A DNA stretch of 34,680 bases from Demequina lutea. GTDB lineage: Bacteria > Actinomycetota > Actinomycetes > Actinomycetales > Demequinaceae. The notes under the pieces are model-generated. The model was not told where the DNA came from and searched no databases. It saw only the letters and a program-made list of their open reading frames with translations. Each line of letters begins with the position of its first letter. Within the stretch, counting starts at the first letter, position 1. This document shows positions 23,358-32,410 of the stretch, one piece after another. Both the position numbers and the translations under genes were made by a program. Where the stretch lies: NCBI GenBank assembly GCA_003246255.1, contig QKAX01000129.1, positions 1 to 34,680 on the forward strand. Direction: 5' to 3'.

Positions 23358-26270
23358 ATGACTATTGGAGCAGTGACGCCAGGAACGCTCAACGCGTACC
23401 AGGCGAAGTACTACGCGTACGAGCTGCAGCGTTCCTACGCCAACGACCATGTCGGCAAACTTGCCGGTCTTCTTTTCGACGCCCAAGTTGAACCCAAGCC
23501 TCACCAGATCGATGCGGCGCTCTTTGCGCTTCAAACGCCCTATCTGAACGGCGTGATCCTCGCCGACGAAGTGGGGCTCGGCAAGACGATCGAGGCGGGC
23601 ATAGTCATCACCCAGTACTGGGCGGAGCGTAAGCGCCGGATCCTAATCATCGCACCGTCGAGCTTGCGCCAACAGTGGCAGCAGGAACTGATGGAGAAGT
23701 TCCTCATCCCAAGCCAGTTGCTCGCCCCCAAACTCAAAGACGAGCAGCTTGCACGCACTGCGCAACAGGGTGCCGAGGTTCTGATCTGTTCATACGAGTT
23801 CGCTCTGCGTCATGAGGCAAGCCTGTTGCACGAGTGGGATCTGGTGATCTGTGACGAAGCCCATCGGCTCCGAAACTTCTACACCGGTCGCAACAAGGCG
23901 CCGGAAGCCATCAGTCACATCGTGCGCGGTGCTGGCAAGACCATCCTTCTCACCGCGACCCCTTTGCAGAATCGCCTCGAGGAGCTGTACGGACTCGTCA
24001 GCGTCTTCGACCCCGACTACTTCTACTCTCTCGATGCATTCCGTGAGCGTTACGTCAAGGCCAAGGGCCTTGGCGACAACGATGATCTGGTCGACCGTGT
24101 CGCTGGGATCAGCAAGCGCACCCTGCGGCGGGACGCGGAGAAGTACATCCACTTCACCAAGCGCATGCCACTCACCGTGGAGTTCATGCCAAGCCCTGCC
24201 GAGATTGAGCTCTACGACAAGGTCAACGCCTACCTGCAACGTGACGAACTGTTCGCATTCTCCAACTCCCAGCGCCACCTCACGGCTCTGATTCTCCGCA
24301 AGCGCCTCGGTTCAAGTACCTACGCCACCGCGAGCACCCTCGAACGTATCGCAGACCGCCTGGAAGCGGAGGTCGCCGCTGGTGTCCGTCGTGACAGCCG
24401 GGGTGGTCTGGTCCTTGCTGACTTCGATTCTGACGACCTTACGGACGAAGAGGTTGAAGAACTGGAGGCGAGCGAGGGCCCGACGGAGTTTGGCCCAGCG
24501 GCGGGTACGGCCTTAGGCAACGAGACGCTCGCGGCAATGCGGGCCGAAGTCGAGGAGCTCCGCAGCTACGCAGCTCTCGCCCGGTCGATCACCGTCAACC
24601 AGAAGGCCGTCAAACTCAGCGAAGCGCTGGACAAGGGCTTCGAACGCCTCAAGGAGCTCGGCGCTCCGCAGAAAGCCATCATCTTCACCGACTCCACCAA
24701 GACTCAGGAGTACATCGCCCGCACCTTGACCGAGAGTGGTCGCGGCCAGGGCCTCGTCCTGTTCAACGGCAACAACAACTCACCCGCAACCAACGAGATC
24801 TACCGCGACTGGCTCGAGGCCAACAAGGACGGCGACGTTATCACTGGCATTCCTTCGGCTGACAGGCGCAAGGCGCTGGTGGACTACTTCCGCGACCACG
24901 GCACCATCATGATCGCCACCGAAGCAGCCGCAGAAGGTATCAATCTCCAGTTCTGCTCGATGCTCGTCAACTACGACCTGCCTTGGAACCCGCAGCGCGT
25001 TGAGCAACGCATCGGCCGCGTCCACCGTTTCGGTCAGAAGTTCGATGTTGTCGTCGCCAACTTCGCCAACAAGGGCAACGCCGCTGAGGCCCGCATCCTG
25101 GAGTTGCTCGCCAACAAGTTCCACCTCTTCAAGGGCGTCTTCGGAGCATCAGACGAGGTGCTCGGCTCTATCGAGGACGGCTTCGACTTCGAGAAGACCA
25201 TCAACCGAATCTTGAGCGACTCCCGCAGCGACGCGGACATCGACCGCGCGTTCAAGGAGCTTGAGAAACAATACGCAACCGAGATCAGCTCCGAGATGGC
25301 TGCCGCCAAGGCAAAGGTCTTCGACAACCTTGACCCGAACGTTCAAGACCGGCTCAAGTCATACGATGCCCAGTCCGGCGAAGTTCTCAACAAGTTCGAG
25401 CGGCTTCTACTGGCAGTCACCAAGCGTCAACTCGCCTTCCACGCAGACTTCGAAGGCGACGGACGCCACTTCGTCCTCAAGCAATCACCGGTGAAGGACG
25501 CACCGACTGGCCGCTACTACTTCAAGTCGGAGCCGCTCGAAAACGCCCACCAGTACCGATTCTCGGGACCGCTCGCACGCCACGTCGTCGAGTCGGCCAA
25601 GAGCGCCGACACCCCGGCCAAGGAACTGACCTTCAGTCTCAGCGAGTCCCCGCGCGCGTCCAGTGCCGTCAAGGAACTCGTGGGCAAGTCCGGCGGGCTC
25701 ACCGTCAAGCTTGTCACGTTCAGCATCAAGGCCAAGAACGACGACATCAGTGAGTCCTACATGCTCGCTGGTGGCCTGACTGATGACGGCGATTGGCTCG
25801 ACCACGAATACACGGCCGACCTGCTCGACCTGACCTGCACCGCCGAGGGTGCCGAGGTCACCATCGACGACGCCGCATTCGAGCACCATCTTGCTGAGCG
25901 CCGCGAGCACCTGCAGCGCGAGGTTCAGGGTCGCAACTCCCGCTACTACGACCAGCAGGAAGAGCTCTTGTACCGTAACCAGCAGGACCGGCGCGCCGAG
26001 TCTGAGGGCAAGATCCGCGAGTACAAGGCCAAGGAGAAGGAAGCACGCAAGAACGCTCGAGCCACCGACGATCCGATGCAGCAACTTAAGTTCAAGAAGG
26101 ACGCCCGCAAGTGGGCTGAGCGGGCCGAGGAAGAAGACGAACAGTCGCGCGTCGCTCGAAAGAAGATGCGCGACGAAGCCGACCACTACCTCGAGCTGAT
26201 CGAGCAGGCACTCACGGGCACGCAAACCATCGAGCATCTGTTCAGCATTCGGTGGAAGGTGGTTCCCTGA
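23358..26270 (+). CDS. SNF2/RapA-like DEAD/DEAH-box helicase of a defence operon
   Basis: 970 residues. Helicase motifs in order: ILADEVGLGKTIEAG (Walker A, 68-81), LIIAPSSLRQQW, VICDEAHRLRN (DEAH at 166-169), LLTATPLQN (198-205), AIIFTDSTKTQEYI (near 437), and the C-terminal pair IATEAAAEGINLQFC and NPQRVEQRIGRVHRFGQ. The region 850-960 is a long charged coiled coil. The ATG at 23358 abuts AGGAG, unusually close, and GAGGGGG lies 12 bases away, so the start is not fully settled. It is SNF2-type, like DrmD of DISARM and RapA, and probably translocates on double-stranded DNA. Downstream are Mod and Res, an order seen in other type III-like defence loci. Base composition is visibly lower in GC than region 1. 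Confidence 0.93.
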   Translation: MTIGAVTPGTLNAYQAKYYAYELQRSYANDHVGKLAGLLFDAQVEPKPHQIDAALFALQTPYLNGVILADEVGLGKTIEAGIVITQYWAERKRRILIIAPSSLRQQWQQELMEKFLIPSQLLAPKLKDEQLARTAQQGAEVLICSYEFALRHEASLLHEWDLVICDEAHRLRNFYTGRNKAPEAISHIVRGAGKTILLTATPLQNRLEELYGLVSVFDPDYFYSLDAFRERYVKAKGLGDNDDLVDRVAGISKRTLRRDAEKYIHFTKRMPLTVEFMPSPAEIELYDKVNAYLQRDELFAFSNSQRHLTALILRKRLGSSTYATASTLERIADRLEAEVAAGVRRDSRGGLVLADFDSDDLTDEEVEELEASEGPTEFGPAAGTALGNETLAAMRAEVEELRSYAALARSITVNQKAVKLSEALDKGFERLKELGAPQKAIIFTDSTKTQEYIARTLTESGRGQGLVLFNGNNNSPATNEIYRDWLEANKDGDVITGIPSADRRKALVDYFRDHGTIMIATEAAAEGINLQFCSMLVNYDLPWNPQRVEQRIGRVHRFGQKFDVVVANFANKGNAAEARILELLANKFHLFKGVFGASDEVLGSIEDGFDFEKTINRILSDSRSDADIDRAFKELEKQYATEISSEMAAAKAKVFDNLDPNVQDRLKSYDAQSGEVLNKFERLLLAVTKRQLAFHADFEGDGRHFVLKQSPVKDAPTGRYYFKSEPLENAHQYRFSGPLARHVVESAKSADTPAKELTFSLSESPRASSAVKELVGKSGGLTVKLVTFSIKAKNDDISESYMLAGGLTDDGDWLDHEYTADLLDLTCTAEGAEVTIDDAAFEHHLAERREHLQREVQGRNSRYYDQQEELLYRNQQDRRAESEGKIREYKAKEKEARKNARATDDPMQQLKFKKDARKWAERAEEEDEQSRVARKKMRDEADHYLELIEQALTGTQTIEHLFSIRWKVVP

Positions 26271-26341
26271 TGAACGCCAGCGCCCCCGCGGCCACAACGA
26301 CTATCAACCCAACCGGGATCACCCAAGGAACCAAGCAATGA
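26270..26341 (+). CDS. 23-codon bridging ORF between helicase and methyltransferase genes
   Basis: ATG at 26270-26272 overlaps the last base of the helicase stop. The frame ends at TGA 26339-26341, overlapping the methyltransferase ATG at 26338 (ATGA). It encodes a Thr/Ala/Pro-rich peptide starting MNASAPAATT. Exact overlap at both ends suggests a translational-coupling ORF; chance is possible at this length. A gene often found at this place in similar loci (a DUF4391-type protein, from memory) is missing, so it might also be a leftover. Confidence 0.4.
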   Translation: MNASAPAATTTINPTGITQGTKQ

Positions 26342-28326
26342 GCAATGACGACCACACCACAGACCAACAGCAAGACATCTGCGAGACGCCGAGCGGCACA
26401 CCCAACTTCAAGACGGAGCTCGCCGCCCAGCTCTCGGAGCTGATCCCCGAAGCAATCGCTGACGGCAAGGTGGACGTCGAGAAGCTCAAGGAACTCCTTG
26501 GCGACGATGCCGGTGACGACCGCGAACGCTTCGGCCTGTTCTGGCCGGGCAAGAAGCGCGCGCTCCGTGCCGCCCAGGAGCCGACGACGGCAACGCTGAA
26601 GCCCGACTTCGAGAACAGCAAGGATTGGGACACGACCAAGAACGTGTTCATCGAGGGCGACAACCTCGAAGTGCTGAAGACTCTGCAGAAGCACTACCAC
26701 GGCAAGATCAAGATGATCTACATCGATCCGCCGTACAACACCGGCAATGACTTCGTCTATCCGGACAACTACAAAGAGGGTCTCGAGACCTACTTGGAGT
26801 GGACCCGCCAGGTCAACGAAGAGGGAAAGAGAGTCAGCACCAACTCCGAATCCGAGGGGCGTTACCACTCCAACTGGCTCAACATGATGTATCCGCGTCT
26901 CAAGCTGGCTCGAAACCTGCTCGCAGAAGATGGGGTGATCTTTGTCTCTATAGATGACAACGAAATCGACAACCTAACCCGACTCGGCAAGGAGGTGTTC
27001 GGCGAGGCGAACTTTCTCAACACGTTCGTATGGGTCAGCAACCTCAAAGGCCGCCAGATTTCGGGCAGCGGTGCCGCTGGAACCAAGGAATACATCGTGG
27101 CCTTCGCACGTAAGGCCGATCATTCGGGAGAGTTCCGGGCTTCGGCGAACGAACTCAAGAAGGTCATGCCGTCCATTTACAAGGGCTTCAACTATCAGGC
27201 GAAGCACGATGATCACGGCCCGTACGTCACCAAGAACGAGCTATACAACACTAACTCCGCTTTCAACGAGATCACCCGTCCCAATCTCGTATTCGACATC
27301 TATTACCGACCTGATGACGGCGAGATCCGCACGGAGCCAGTCTCAGATGCCCATGTCCACGCTGGGTTCGACAAGATTTCGCCGAAGAAGAACAACAACG
27401 GCGTGAACAGGTTCCATGCCTACAGGTGGAGCCCTCCGAAGATTGCTGCTGAGCCGCACAACCTGGAGTTCATCCGATCGGCTAACGGTTGGAAGATCTA
27501 CACGAAGGTCCGCGATGTCGACTCGACCACGGTCAAGGACCTGGTTATGGACATCACGACAAGCACCGGGTCTGCGGACATTTCTGCGGTTGGTCTGAAC
27601 GCGAGTTGGTTCGACTACCCGAAGCCGTTGGCCCTGATCAAGTCATTGATCCGGTTTGGCGCTTCGGCAGATTCGATAGTTTTGGACTTCTTCGCGGGCT
27701 CGGGGACGACTGCTCAGGCCGTCGTCGAACTAAATGCCGAGGATGCTGGGACCCGCAGGTTCATTCAAGTTCAGCTGCCTGAGCCGCTTGACCCGGCAGG
27801 CGAAGCCGCGAAGGCAGGACATAAGACTATCGCCGACATTTCGCGCCTACGCATCTCCAAGGTGCTCGCGAACCTTGGGGGCCAGCTGCAAGGGAAGGAC
27901 CTGGACCTCGGATTTCGGAGTTACAAGCTGGCCGACACCAACTTCACGAAATGGCACGCTACTAGCGACGCCGAAGCGAATGCTCTCGAGCAGCACATCC
28001 TCGATCTGCGCGATAGTGCCGACGATGAAGCGACGCCCGAGTCGTTGCTCACGGAGATCCTCTTGAAGCAGGGCTACTCGTTGACTGAGCAAATCGGTGA
28101 CGCCGTAGTCGATGGGCTCAAGCTCAAGTCGGTCGGTGACGGTCTGGTTCTGGCCTACCTTGACGAGCACATCAGGCCGACGCTTGAGCAGCTTCGGGCC
28201 GTCCTCGAGACCGAGAGTTTGGCGAAGTTCATCATCCTGGAGGACGCCTTCCAAGGTGATGACCAGCTGAAGACGAATCTGGTGCAGGAAGCCAAGACGC
28301 GCGGCGTGGAACTGTGGACGGCCTAG
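26338..28326 (+). CDS. Type III restriction-modification methyltransferase (Mod)
   Basis: 662 residues; AAGGAA lies seven bases before the ATG. It is a beta-class N6-adenine methyltransferase. The N-terminal FGLFWPGKKRALRAAQ segment is typical of type III Mod proteins. The catalytic DPPY in MIYIDPPYNTGNDF is at 130-133 and the S-adenosylmethionine site DFFAGSGTTAQAV near 450-462, in the order IV-then-I of this class. Residues about 210-420 between them form the target-recognition domain, specific to this strain. The C-terminal 150 residues (DSADDEATPESLL region) probably contact Res. Mod methylates one strand of an asymmetric site. The res gene starts three bases after its stop. Confidence 0.95.
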   Translation: MSNDDHTTDQQQDICETPSGTPNFKTELAAQLSELIPEAIADGKVDVEKLKELLGDDAGDDRERFGLFWPGKKRALRAAQEPTTATLKPDFENSKDWDTTKNVFIEGDNLEVLKTLQKHYHGKIKMIYIDPPYNTGNDFVYPDNYKEGLETYLEWTRQVNEEGKRVSTNSESEGRYHSNWLNMMYPRLKLARNLLAEDGVIFVSIDDNEIDNLTRLGKEVFGEANFLNTFVWVSNLKGRQISGSGAAGTKEYIVAFARKADHSGEFRASANELKKVMPSIYKGFNYQAKHDDHGPYVTKNELYNTNSAFNEITRPNLVFDIYYRPDDGEIRTEPVSDAHVHAGFDKISPKKNNNGVNRFHAYRWSPPKIAAEPHNLEFIRSANGWKIYTKVRDVDSTTVKDLVMDITTSTGSADISAVGLNASWFDYPKPLALIKSLIRFGASADSIVLDFFAGSGTTAQAVVELNAEDAGTRRFIQVQLPEPLDPAGEAAKAGHKTIADISRLRISKVLANLGGQLQGKDLDLGFRSYKLADTNFTKWHATSDAEANALEQHILDLRDSADDEATPESLLTEILLKQGYSLTEQIGDAVVDGLKLKSVGDGLVLAYLDEHIRPTLEQLRAVLETESLAKFIILEDAFQGDDQLKTNLVQEAKTRGVELWTA

Positions 28327-28329
28327 GCG

Positions 28330-31305
28330 ATGGAATTCAAGTTTGACCCTAAGCAGCCGTATCAACAGGAGGCCATCGCTTCCGTGGTGGACCTCTTCGA
28401 GGGGCAGCCTGGGGACGCTGATGCACTCCACGCAAAACTTGCTGTCACCATCCCGGCCCCAGGAGGCCAGCAGTCGTTCGACATCGCGGCTGAGGTGGGT
28501 GCAGTCGGTAACAACCTGCTGCTCGACGACGACGCCATTCTGCAGAATTTGCAGGCCGTGCAGGACCGGAATGGACTCGAGGTCGTGGCCGAGCTGGCTG
28601 GTGGTGCGCTCGACTTCGACATCGAGATGGAAACCGGAACCGGCAAGACGTACGTCTACCTACGCACCATCTTCGAACTCGCCCAGAAGTACAACTTCCG
28701 CAAGTTCATCATCCTTGTGCCGAGCACTCCCATCAAGGAGGGTGTGACCAGCAGCATCAAGGACATGGCCAAGCACTTCAACGACCTCTACGCTGAGCCC
28801 TTCGACCCCACCGTCTATAGCGGCTCGGCCGCTGAAGAAGTGCAGTCATTCGCCACCAGCACCAGCGTGCAGATCATGGTGATGAGCATCCATGCGCTCC
28901 GTGGTGACAAGAACTCCCGCGTCATTCATCAGACCCGCGACAAGCTCAACGGCCTGCGGCCAATCGACTACCTGAAGGCCACGCGCCCCGTCGTGATCAT
29001 GGACGAGCCGCAGAACATGGAGTCCTTGCTGAGCCAATCAGCAGTCGGCGAACTCGACCCACTGTGCACACTGCGCTACTCGGCGACCCACCGCAAGACT
29101 CGCAATGTGGTCTACCGGCTGGACCCGGTTGACGCACACGACTTGGGCCTCGTGAAGCAAATCGTCGTCGCAGAAGCCGTCCAGCAGGGTGCCGACTCAG
29201 CGCCGTACGTGAAGCTCGAATCAGTGCGCAACGACAAAGGCTTCGTCGCGCGTATGGAGCTCGCTGTCCGCAAGGAGTCAGACGGCTCCATTGAACGCAA
29301 GTCCGTCGCGGTCAAGAACGGCCAGGACTTGGCCGTTGTAACCAAGAACTCCGCGTACGAAGGCTGGCGTCTCAACGAACTCAGCATCGAACCCGAGTCG
29401 GTCGAACTGTTCCCGCACGGGTGGCTGCAGGCTGGCGAGACGATTGGCGGATCGCACGACTCGATCTACCGCGAAATGATCCGCGAGACGATCCGTGAGC
29501 ATCTCCGCAAGGAAACAATGCTGCGCCCGCACGGCATCAAAGTGCTGAGCCTCTTCTTCGTGGACAAGGTCGCCAGTTTCCTGGGCGACGGCTACGACAA
29601 CACCACCGCCGACGGCGCCTTCGTGACGTGGTTCGACGAACTCTTCCGCGAAGAGCGAGACAAGAGCACGCAATGGGCCGAGCTACTACCAGGTGATCCT
29701 GTTGACTACCGACGCGCCTACTTCTCAGTTCTTAAGGGCAAGAAGGGCCAGCGCGACACCTTCAAAGACACCAGCGGCGCTACCGCAGACGACGACGACG
29801 CCTACGAACTCATCATGCGCAACAAGGCGCAGCTGCTCGACGAGAACGTGCCCGTGAGATTCATCTTCAGCCACTCGGCGTTACGAGAAGGTTGGGACAA
29901 CCCGAACATCTTCCAGATCTGCGCGCTTCGCGAAATGGGAGAAGCAGCCGAGCGTCGCCAGACCATCGGGCGTGGTTTGCGTCTGCCCGTCAACCAGTCC
30001 GGCGAGCGCGTGACCGACCGTGGCATCGCCCAACTGACGGTCGTCGCGAACGAGTCGTACCGAGACTTCGCCGACAGCCTCCAGAAGGAATACCGCGACT
30101 CGGGTGTCAGCATCGGCCTGGTGCGCGTCGGCGAGTTCGCCAAGATCCTCGTGGAGGACGACACGACCGGCGAAGAGAAGCGCCTCGGCTTCGCCGGCTC
30201 CAAACTGATCTGGGACGAGTTGGTTGAGCGCCGATTCATCGACAACGACGGCAAGGTCACTGCCAAGTTCGCTCCCGACACCATTGACTTCACCTTGGGG
30301 CCTGAGCCTGACTTCTTCTGGCCGCAGGACGACATAGTGCAGGTGATGCTGAACTGCCGCGTCGAGCGGATCGTGAAAAGCGACCGCAAGCGCGTACGCC
30401 GCAAACTGAACAAGGAGATCTACTCATCGCCCTGGTTCGAGGAGTTCTGGCGGACCATCTCGCGACGCACCACCTACCGCGTCACCCTCAACCGGGACGA
30501 GGTCATCGACAACGCAGTCAACCGGATCAGGGCCGAACAACCAATCCAGCCGCTTCGAGTGCAAGTCACCAAGGCGGGCGTCAAGCTCGTTCGCGGTGGC
30601 ACCAAGACCGAAGAGAAGTCCACCCGCTCCGCCGAACTGGCCAGTGCATACCAACTGCCCGACATCATCAGTGAACTGCAAGAAGCCACGTCGCTTACCC
30701 GCAAGACCCTTGTAGACATCCTCACCAGATCGGGCAAGCTGAACGAGTTCATCGGCAACCCGAACGACTTCATCGCGATGGTCAAGCGGGTTCTCCTGAG
30801 CGTCGTGGCCGCATCAGTGCAAGACGGCGTCCAGTACGAAAAGATCAGCGGCTACGTCTACGAGCTTCGCGAACTCCAGGCCGATGGAGCCGAAGAGCGC
30901 GACCTGTTCATGGACCGCGTCTACGAGGTGCAGGACAAGTCCAAGACGGACTTCGACTACATCCAGATCGACTCCGAGGGCGCTAACGCCCCTGAGCGTG
31001 AGTTCGCCAAGAAGCTCGACTCCCGCGAGGACGTCAAGTTCTTCATGAAGCTGCCCGACAAGTTCAAGATTGACACCCCGGTGGGCCCGTACAACCCTGA
31101 CTGGGCCATTATCAGGCAGGACGAAGACGGCACGGATCGCATCTACATGATTCGCGAGACCAAGAGCACGCTCGACGAGTCGAAGCGCCGCCCGACCGAG
31201 AACGCCAAGATCAAGGCCGCGACGGAGCACTTCAAGCAACTCGGGATCGGCTCGGCGGAGGTTCCCGGTTACGCAGTCAGTGCCCCGGGAAACTGGAACC
31301 TCTAG
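28330..31305 (+). CDS. Type III restriction endonuclease, helicase-nuclease subunit (Res)
   Basis: 991 residues, usual Res length. SF2 helicase motifs: IEMETGTGKTYVYL (Walker A, 98-110), VIMDEPQNM (DEPQ at 225-228), LRYSATH, FIFSHSALREGWDNPNIFQI and RRQTIGRGLRLP (motif VI). The C-terminal nuclease is PD-(D/E)xK type: NPDWAI with Asp924, then IRETKS with Glu943 and Lys945. All active-site residues are present, so it should be an active ATP-dependent nuclease. With Mod it forms the complex that translocates or diffuses along DNA and cleaves near unmethylated sites in head-to-head orientation. It follows Mod by three bases, so synthesis is coupled. Confidence 0.96.
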   Translation: MEFKFDPKQPYQQEAIASVVDLFEGQPGDADALHAKLAVTIPAPGGQQSFDIAAEVGAVGNNLLLDDDAILQNLQAVQDRNGLEVVAELAGGALDFDIEMETGTGKTYVYLRTIFELAQKYNFRKFIILVPSTPIKEGVTSSIKDMAKHFNDLYAEPFDPTVYSGSAAEEVQSFATSTSVQIMVMSIHALRGDKNSRVIHQTRDKLNGLRPIDYLKATRPVVIMDEPQNMESLLSQSAVGELDPLCTLRYSATHRKTRNVVYRLDPVDAHDLGLVKQIVVAEAVQQGADSAPYVKLESVRNDKGFVARMELAVRKESDGSIERKSVAVKNGQDLAVVTKNSAYEGWRLNELSIEPESVELFPHGWLQAGETIGGSHDSIYREMIRETIREHLRKETMLRPHGIKVLSLFFVDKVASFLGDGYDNTTADGAFVTWFDELFREERDKSTQWAELLPGDPVDYRRAYFSVLKGKKGQRDTFKDTSGATADDDDAYELIMRNKAQLLDENVPVRFIFSHSALREGWDNPNIFQICALREMGEAAERRQTIGRGLRLPVNQSGERVTDRGIAQLTVVANESYRDFADSLQKEYRDSGVSIGLVRVGEFAKILVEDDTTGEEKRLGFAGSKLIWDELVERRFIDNDGKVTAKFAPDTIDFTLGPEPDFFWPQDDIVQVMLNCRVERIVKSDRKRVRRKLNKEIYSSPWFEEFWRTISRRTTYRVTLNRDEVIDNAVNRIRAEQPIQPLRVQVTKAGVKLVRGGTKTEEKSTRSAELASAYQLPDIISELQEATSLTRKTLVDILTRSGKLNEFIGNPNDFIAMVKRVLLSVVAASVQDGVQYEKISGYVYELRELQADGAEERDLFMDRVYEVQDKSKTDFDYIQIDSEGANAPEREFAKKLDSREDVKFFMKLPDKFKIDTPVGPYNPDWAIIRQDEDGTDRIYMIRETKSTLDESKRRPTENAKIKAATEHFKQLGIGSAEVPGYAVSAPGNWNL

Positions 31306-31389
31306 GCATGGCGGACGAGCCTCGCTGGGCCCATCAAGGTCTCGGAGACCGACCTCTATCGCTGGGACGAACCCGAGGCAGGAGCCTGA
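31306..31389 (+). pseudogene. Possible gene remnant after Res
   Basis: The frame continues past the Res stop for 27 codons to TGA at 31387. Its second half, IKVSETDLYRWDEPEAGA, reads like the natural C-terminus of a protein. An ATG at 31308 in another frame (MADEPRWAH) would fit as the start if one frameshift were corrected. It may be a decayed small gene of the operon or chance. It also carries the AGGAG ribosome site of the next gene (31380-31384). Confidence 0.25.
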
Positions 31390-31392
31390 TCG

Positions 31393-32208
31393 ATGGCACT
31401 TTCTAGACAGCAGGTGATGCAGGTCGTCAGCCGATATATCGGCGTCAGTGATGGCTACCTCGGCGACTTCTCCTACCGGACGCACACCGAGTTCTACCCG
31501 GAGTTCTGCGACATCGATGACATCTTTCCCGACGAACTGCCGGGCACCACGCGCGAGCGATTTATCGAGATACTCTCGTCGCAGAATGCTGATCGTCAGG
31601 CGCGGATCTTGCGAGGGGTGCTCGAACGGTTCCCTGCGGATCGCGGCCCCGAAGCGCGCTCGAAGTTCGAGCCGCAGATCGAGGCGTGGATAGCCGAGCT
31701 CAAGGGAGAGCCGGTCGTCGCGAGCCCGCAGGTTGCGGCAGCAAGCACAACAGAGGTTGTTCGCCGGGCGTTGTCAGATGCGGAGAACTTGCTTCGCACG
31801 AGCGGCCCCGTGAGCGCGGTCGATCGCATCCATACAGCCCTGCACGGCCACCTCAAGGCCCTGTGTATTTCCGAAGGGATTCAGCTTCCTGAGGCGGCAA
31901 CGCTCCAGAAGGCCATGAAGGAACTCCGAAGCCACCACCCGAAACTCAAGCCGTCAGGCGCACGCGCTGGGGAGGTAAGTCAGGTCTTGTTCTCGATGGC
32001 GGCCACACTCGATGCGCTCAATACCATCCGCAACAACGCAAGTGCCGCTCACCCGAACGACGATTCATTGGGTGATCCAGAGGCACTGCTAGCGATCAAC
32101 GCGGGTCGAACGATCTTCACCTACGTGGCGCAGAAGACCACGGAGACTGATCCCAAGCCTGCCCAACCGGCGGTAACAACCGACTCTTGGGACGACCCAC
32201 CGTTCTAA
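31393..32208 (+). CDS. AbiJ/Abi-C-type abortive infection protein with HEPN motif
   Basis: 271 residues; AGGAG lies eight bases before the ATG. The N-terminal domain (about 1-90: VSRYIGVSDGYLGDFSYRTH, FYPEFCDID, GTTRERFIEIL, QARILRGVLERFP) resembles an N-terminal domain recalled from AbiJ proteins. The C-terminal domain (about 120-250) is of the Abi-C type: IHTALHGHLKALC, then LDALNTIRNNASAAHP and ALLAINAGRTIFTYV. RNNASAAH gives Arg213-x6-His220, the HEPN ribonuclease motif. HEPN proteins cut RNA when a partner detects infection and stop growth. Placed 87 bases after Res, it is probably a second-line effector of the same operon; this is inference. Confidence 0.85.
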   Translation: MALSRQQVMQVVSRYIGVSDGYLGDFSYRTHTEFYPEFCDIDDIFPDELPGTTRERFIEILSSQNADRQARILRGVLERFPADRGPEARSKFEPQIEAWIAELKGEPVVASPQVAAASTTEVVRRALSDAENLLRTSGPVSAVDRIHTALHGHLKALCISEGIQLPEAATLQKAMKELRSHHPKLKPSGARAGEVSQVLFSMAATLDALNTIRNNASAAHPNDDSLGDPEALLAINAGRTIFTYVAQKTTETDPKPAQPAVTTDSWDDPPF

Positions 32209-32367
32209 CCCTCTGCCCGTCACCCGCGCAGCAGTGACCACCGCCCGTGGTCCCCTTGATCGGCCTGGCACAGGCGAGGTCCGTCGATATAGGTCGCGAA
32301 GTACGTTGCAGACGTGGCCTGCCCCTTGAGCGTTGTGTTTTTCACCATGGGCGTGAGTGCGCCTTGG

Positions 32368-32376
32368 TGTCATAAT
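32368..32376 (+). promoter_or_regulatory. Extended -10 promoter before the OLD nuclease gene
   Basis: TGTCATAAT is an extended -10 element 34 bases before the ATG, in an AT-richer patch of the 202-base gap 32209-32410. No good -35 hexamer is found at 17 bases. It would give the nuclease gene its own transcript. Nothing else was recognised in this gap. Confidence 0.45.
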
Positions 32377-32410
32377 CTGAATCAGAAATTAAGACAACGA
32401 GGGGGTTTCA

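Noticed and set aside
23175-23534. 119-codon minus-strand ORF over the defence promoter and the helicase start
   Set aside because: It overlaps the conserved helicase N-terminus and a good plus-strand promoter, and shows no motif.
25485-26297. 270-codon minus-strand frame opposite the SNF2 helicase
   Set aside because: It is Leu/Val-rich antisense of a charged coiled coil, with no family resemblance and no ribosome site.
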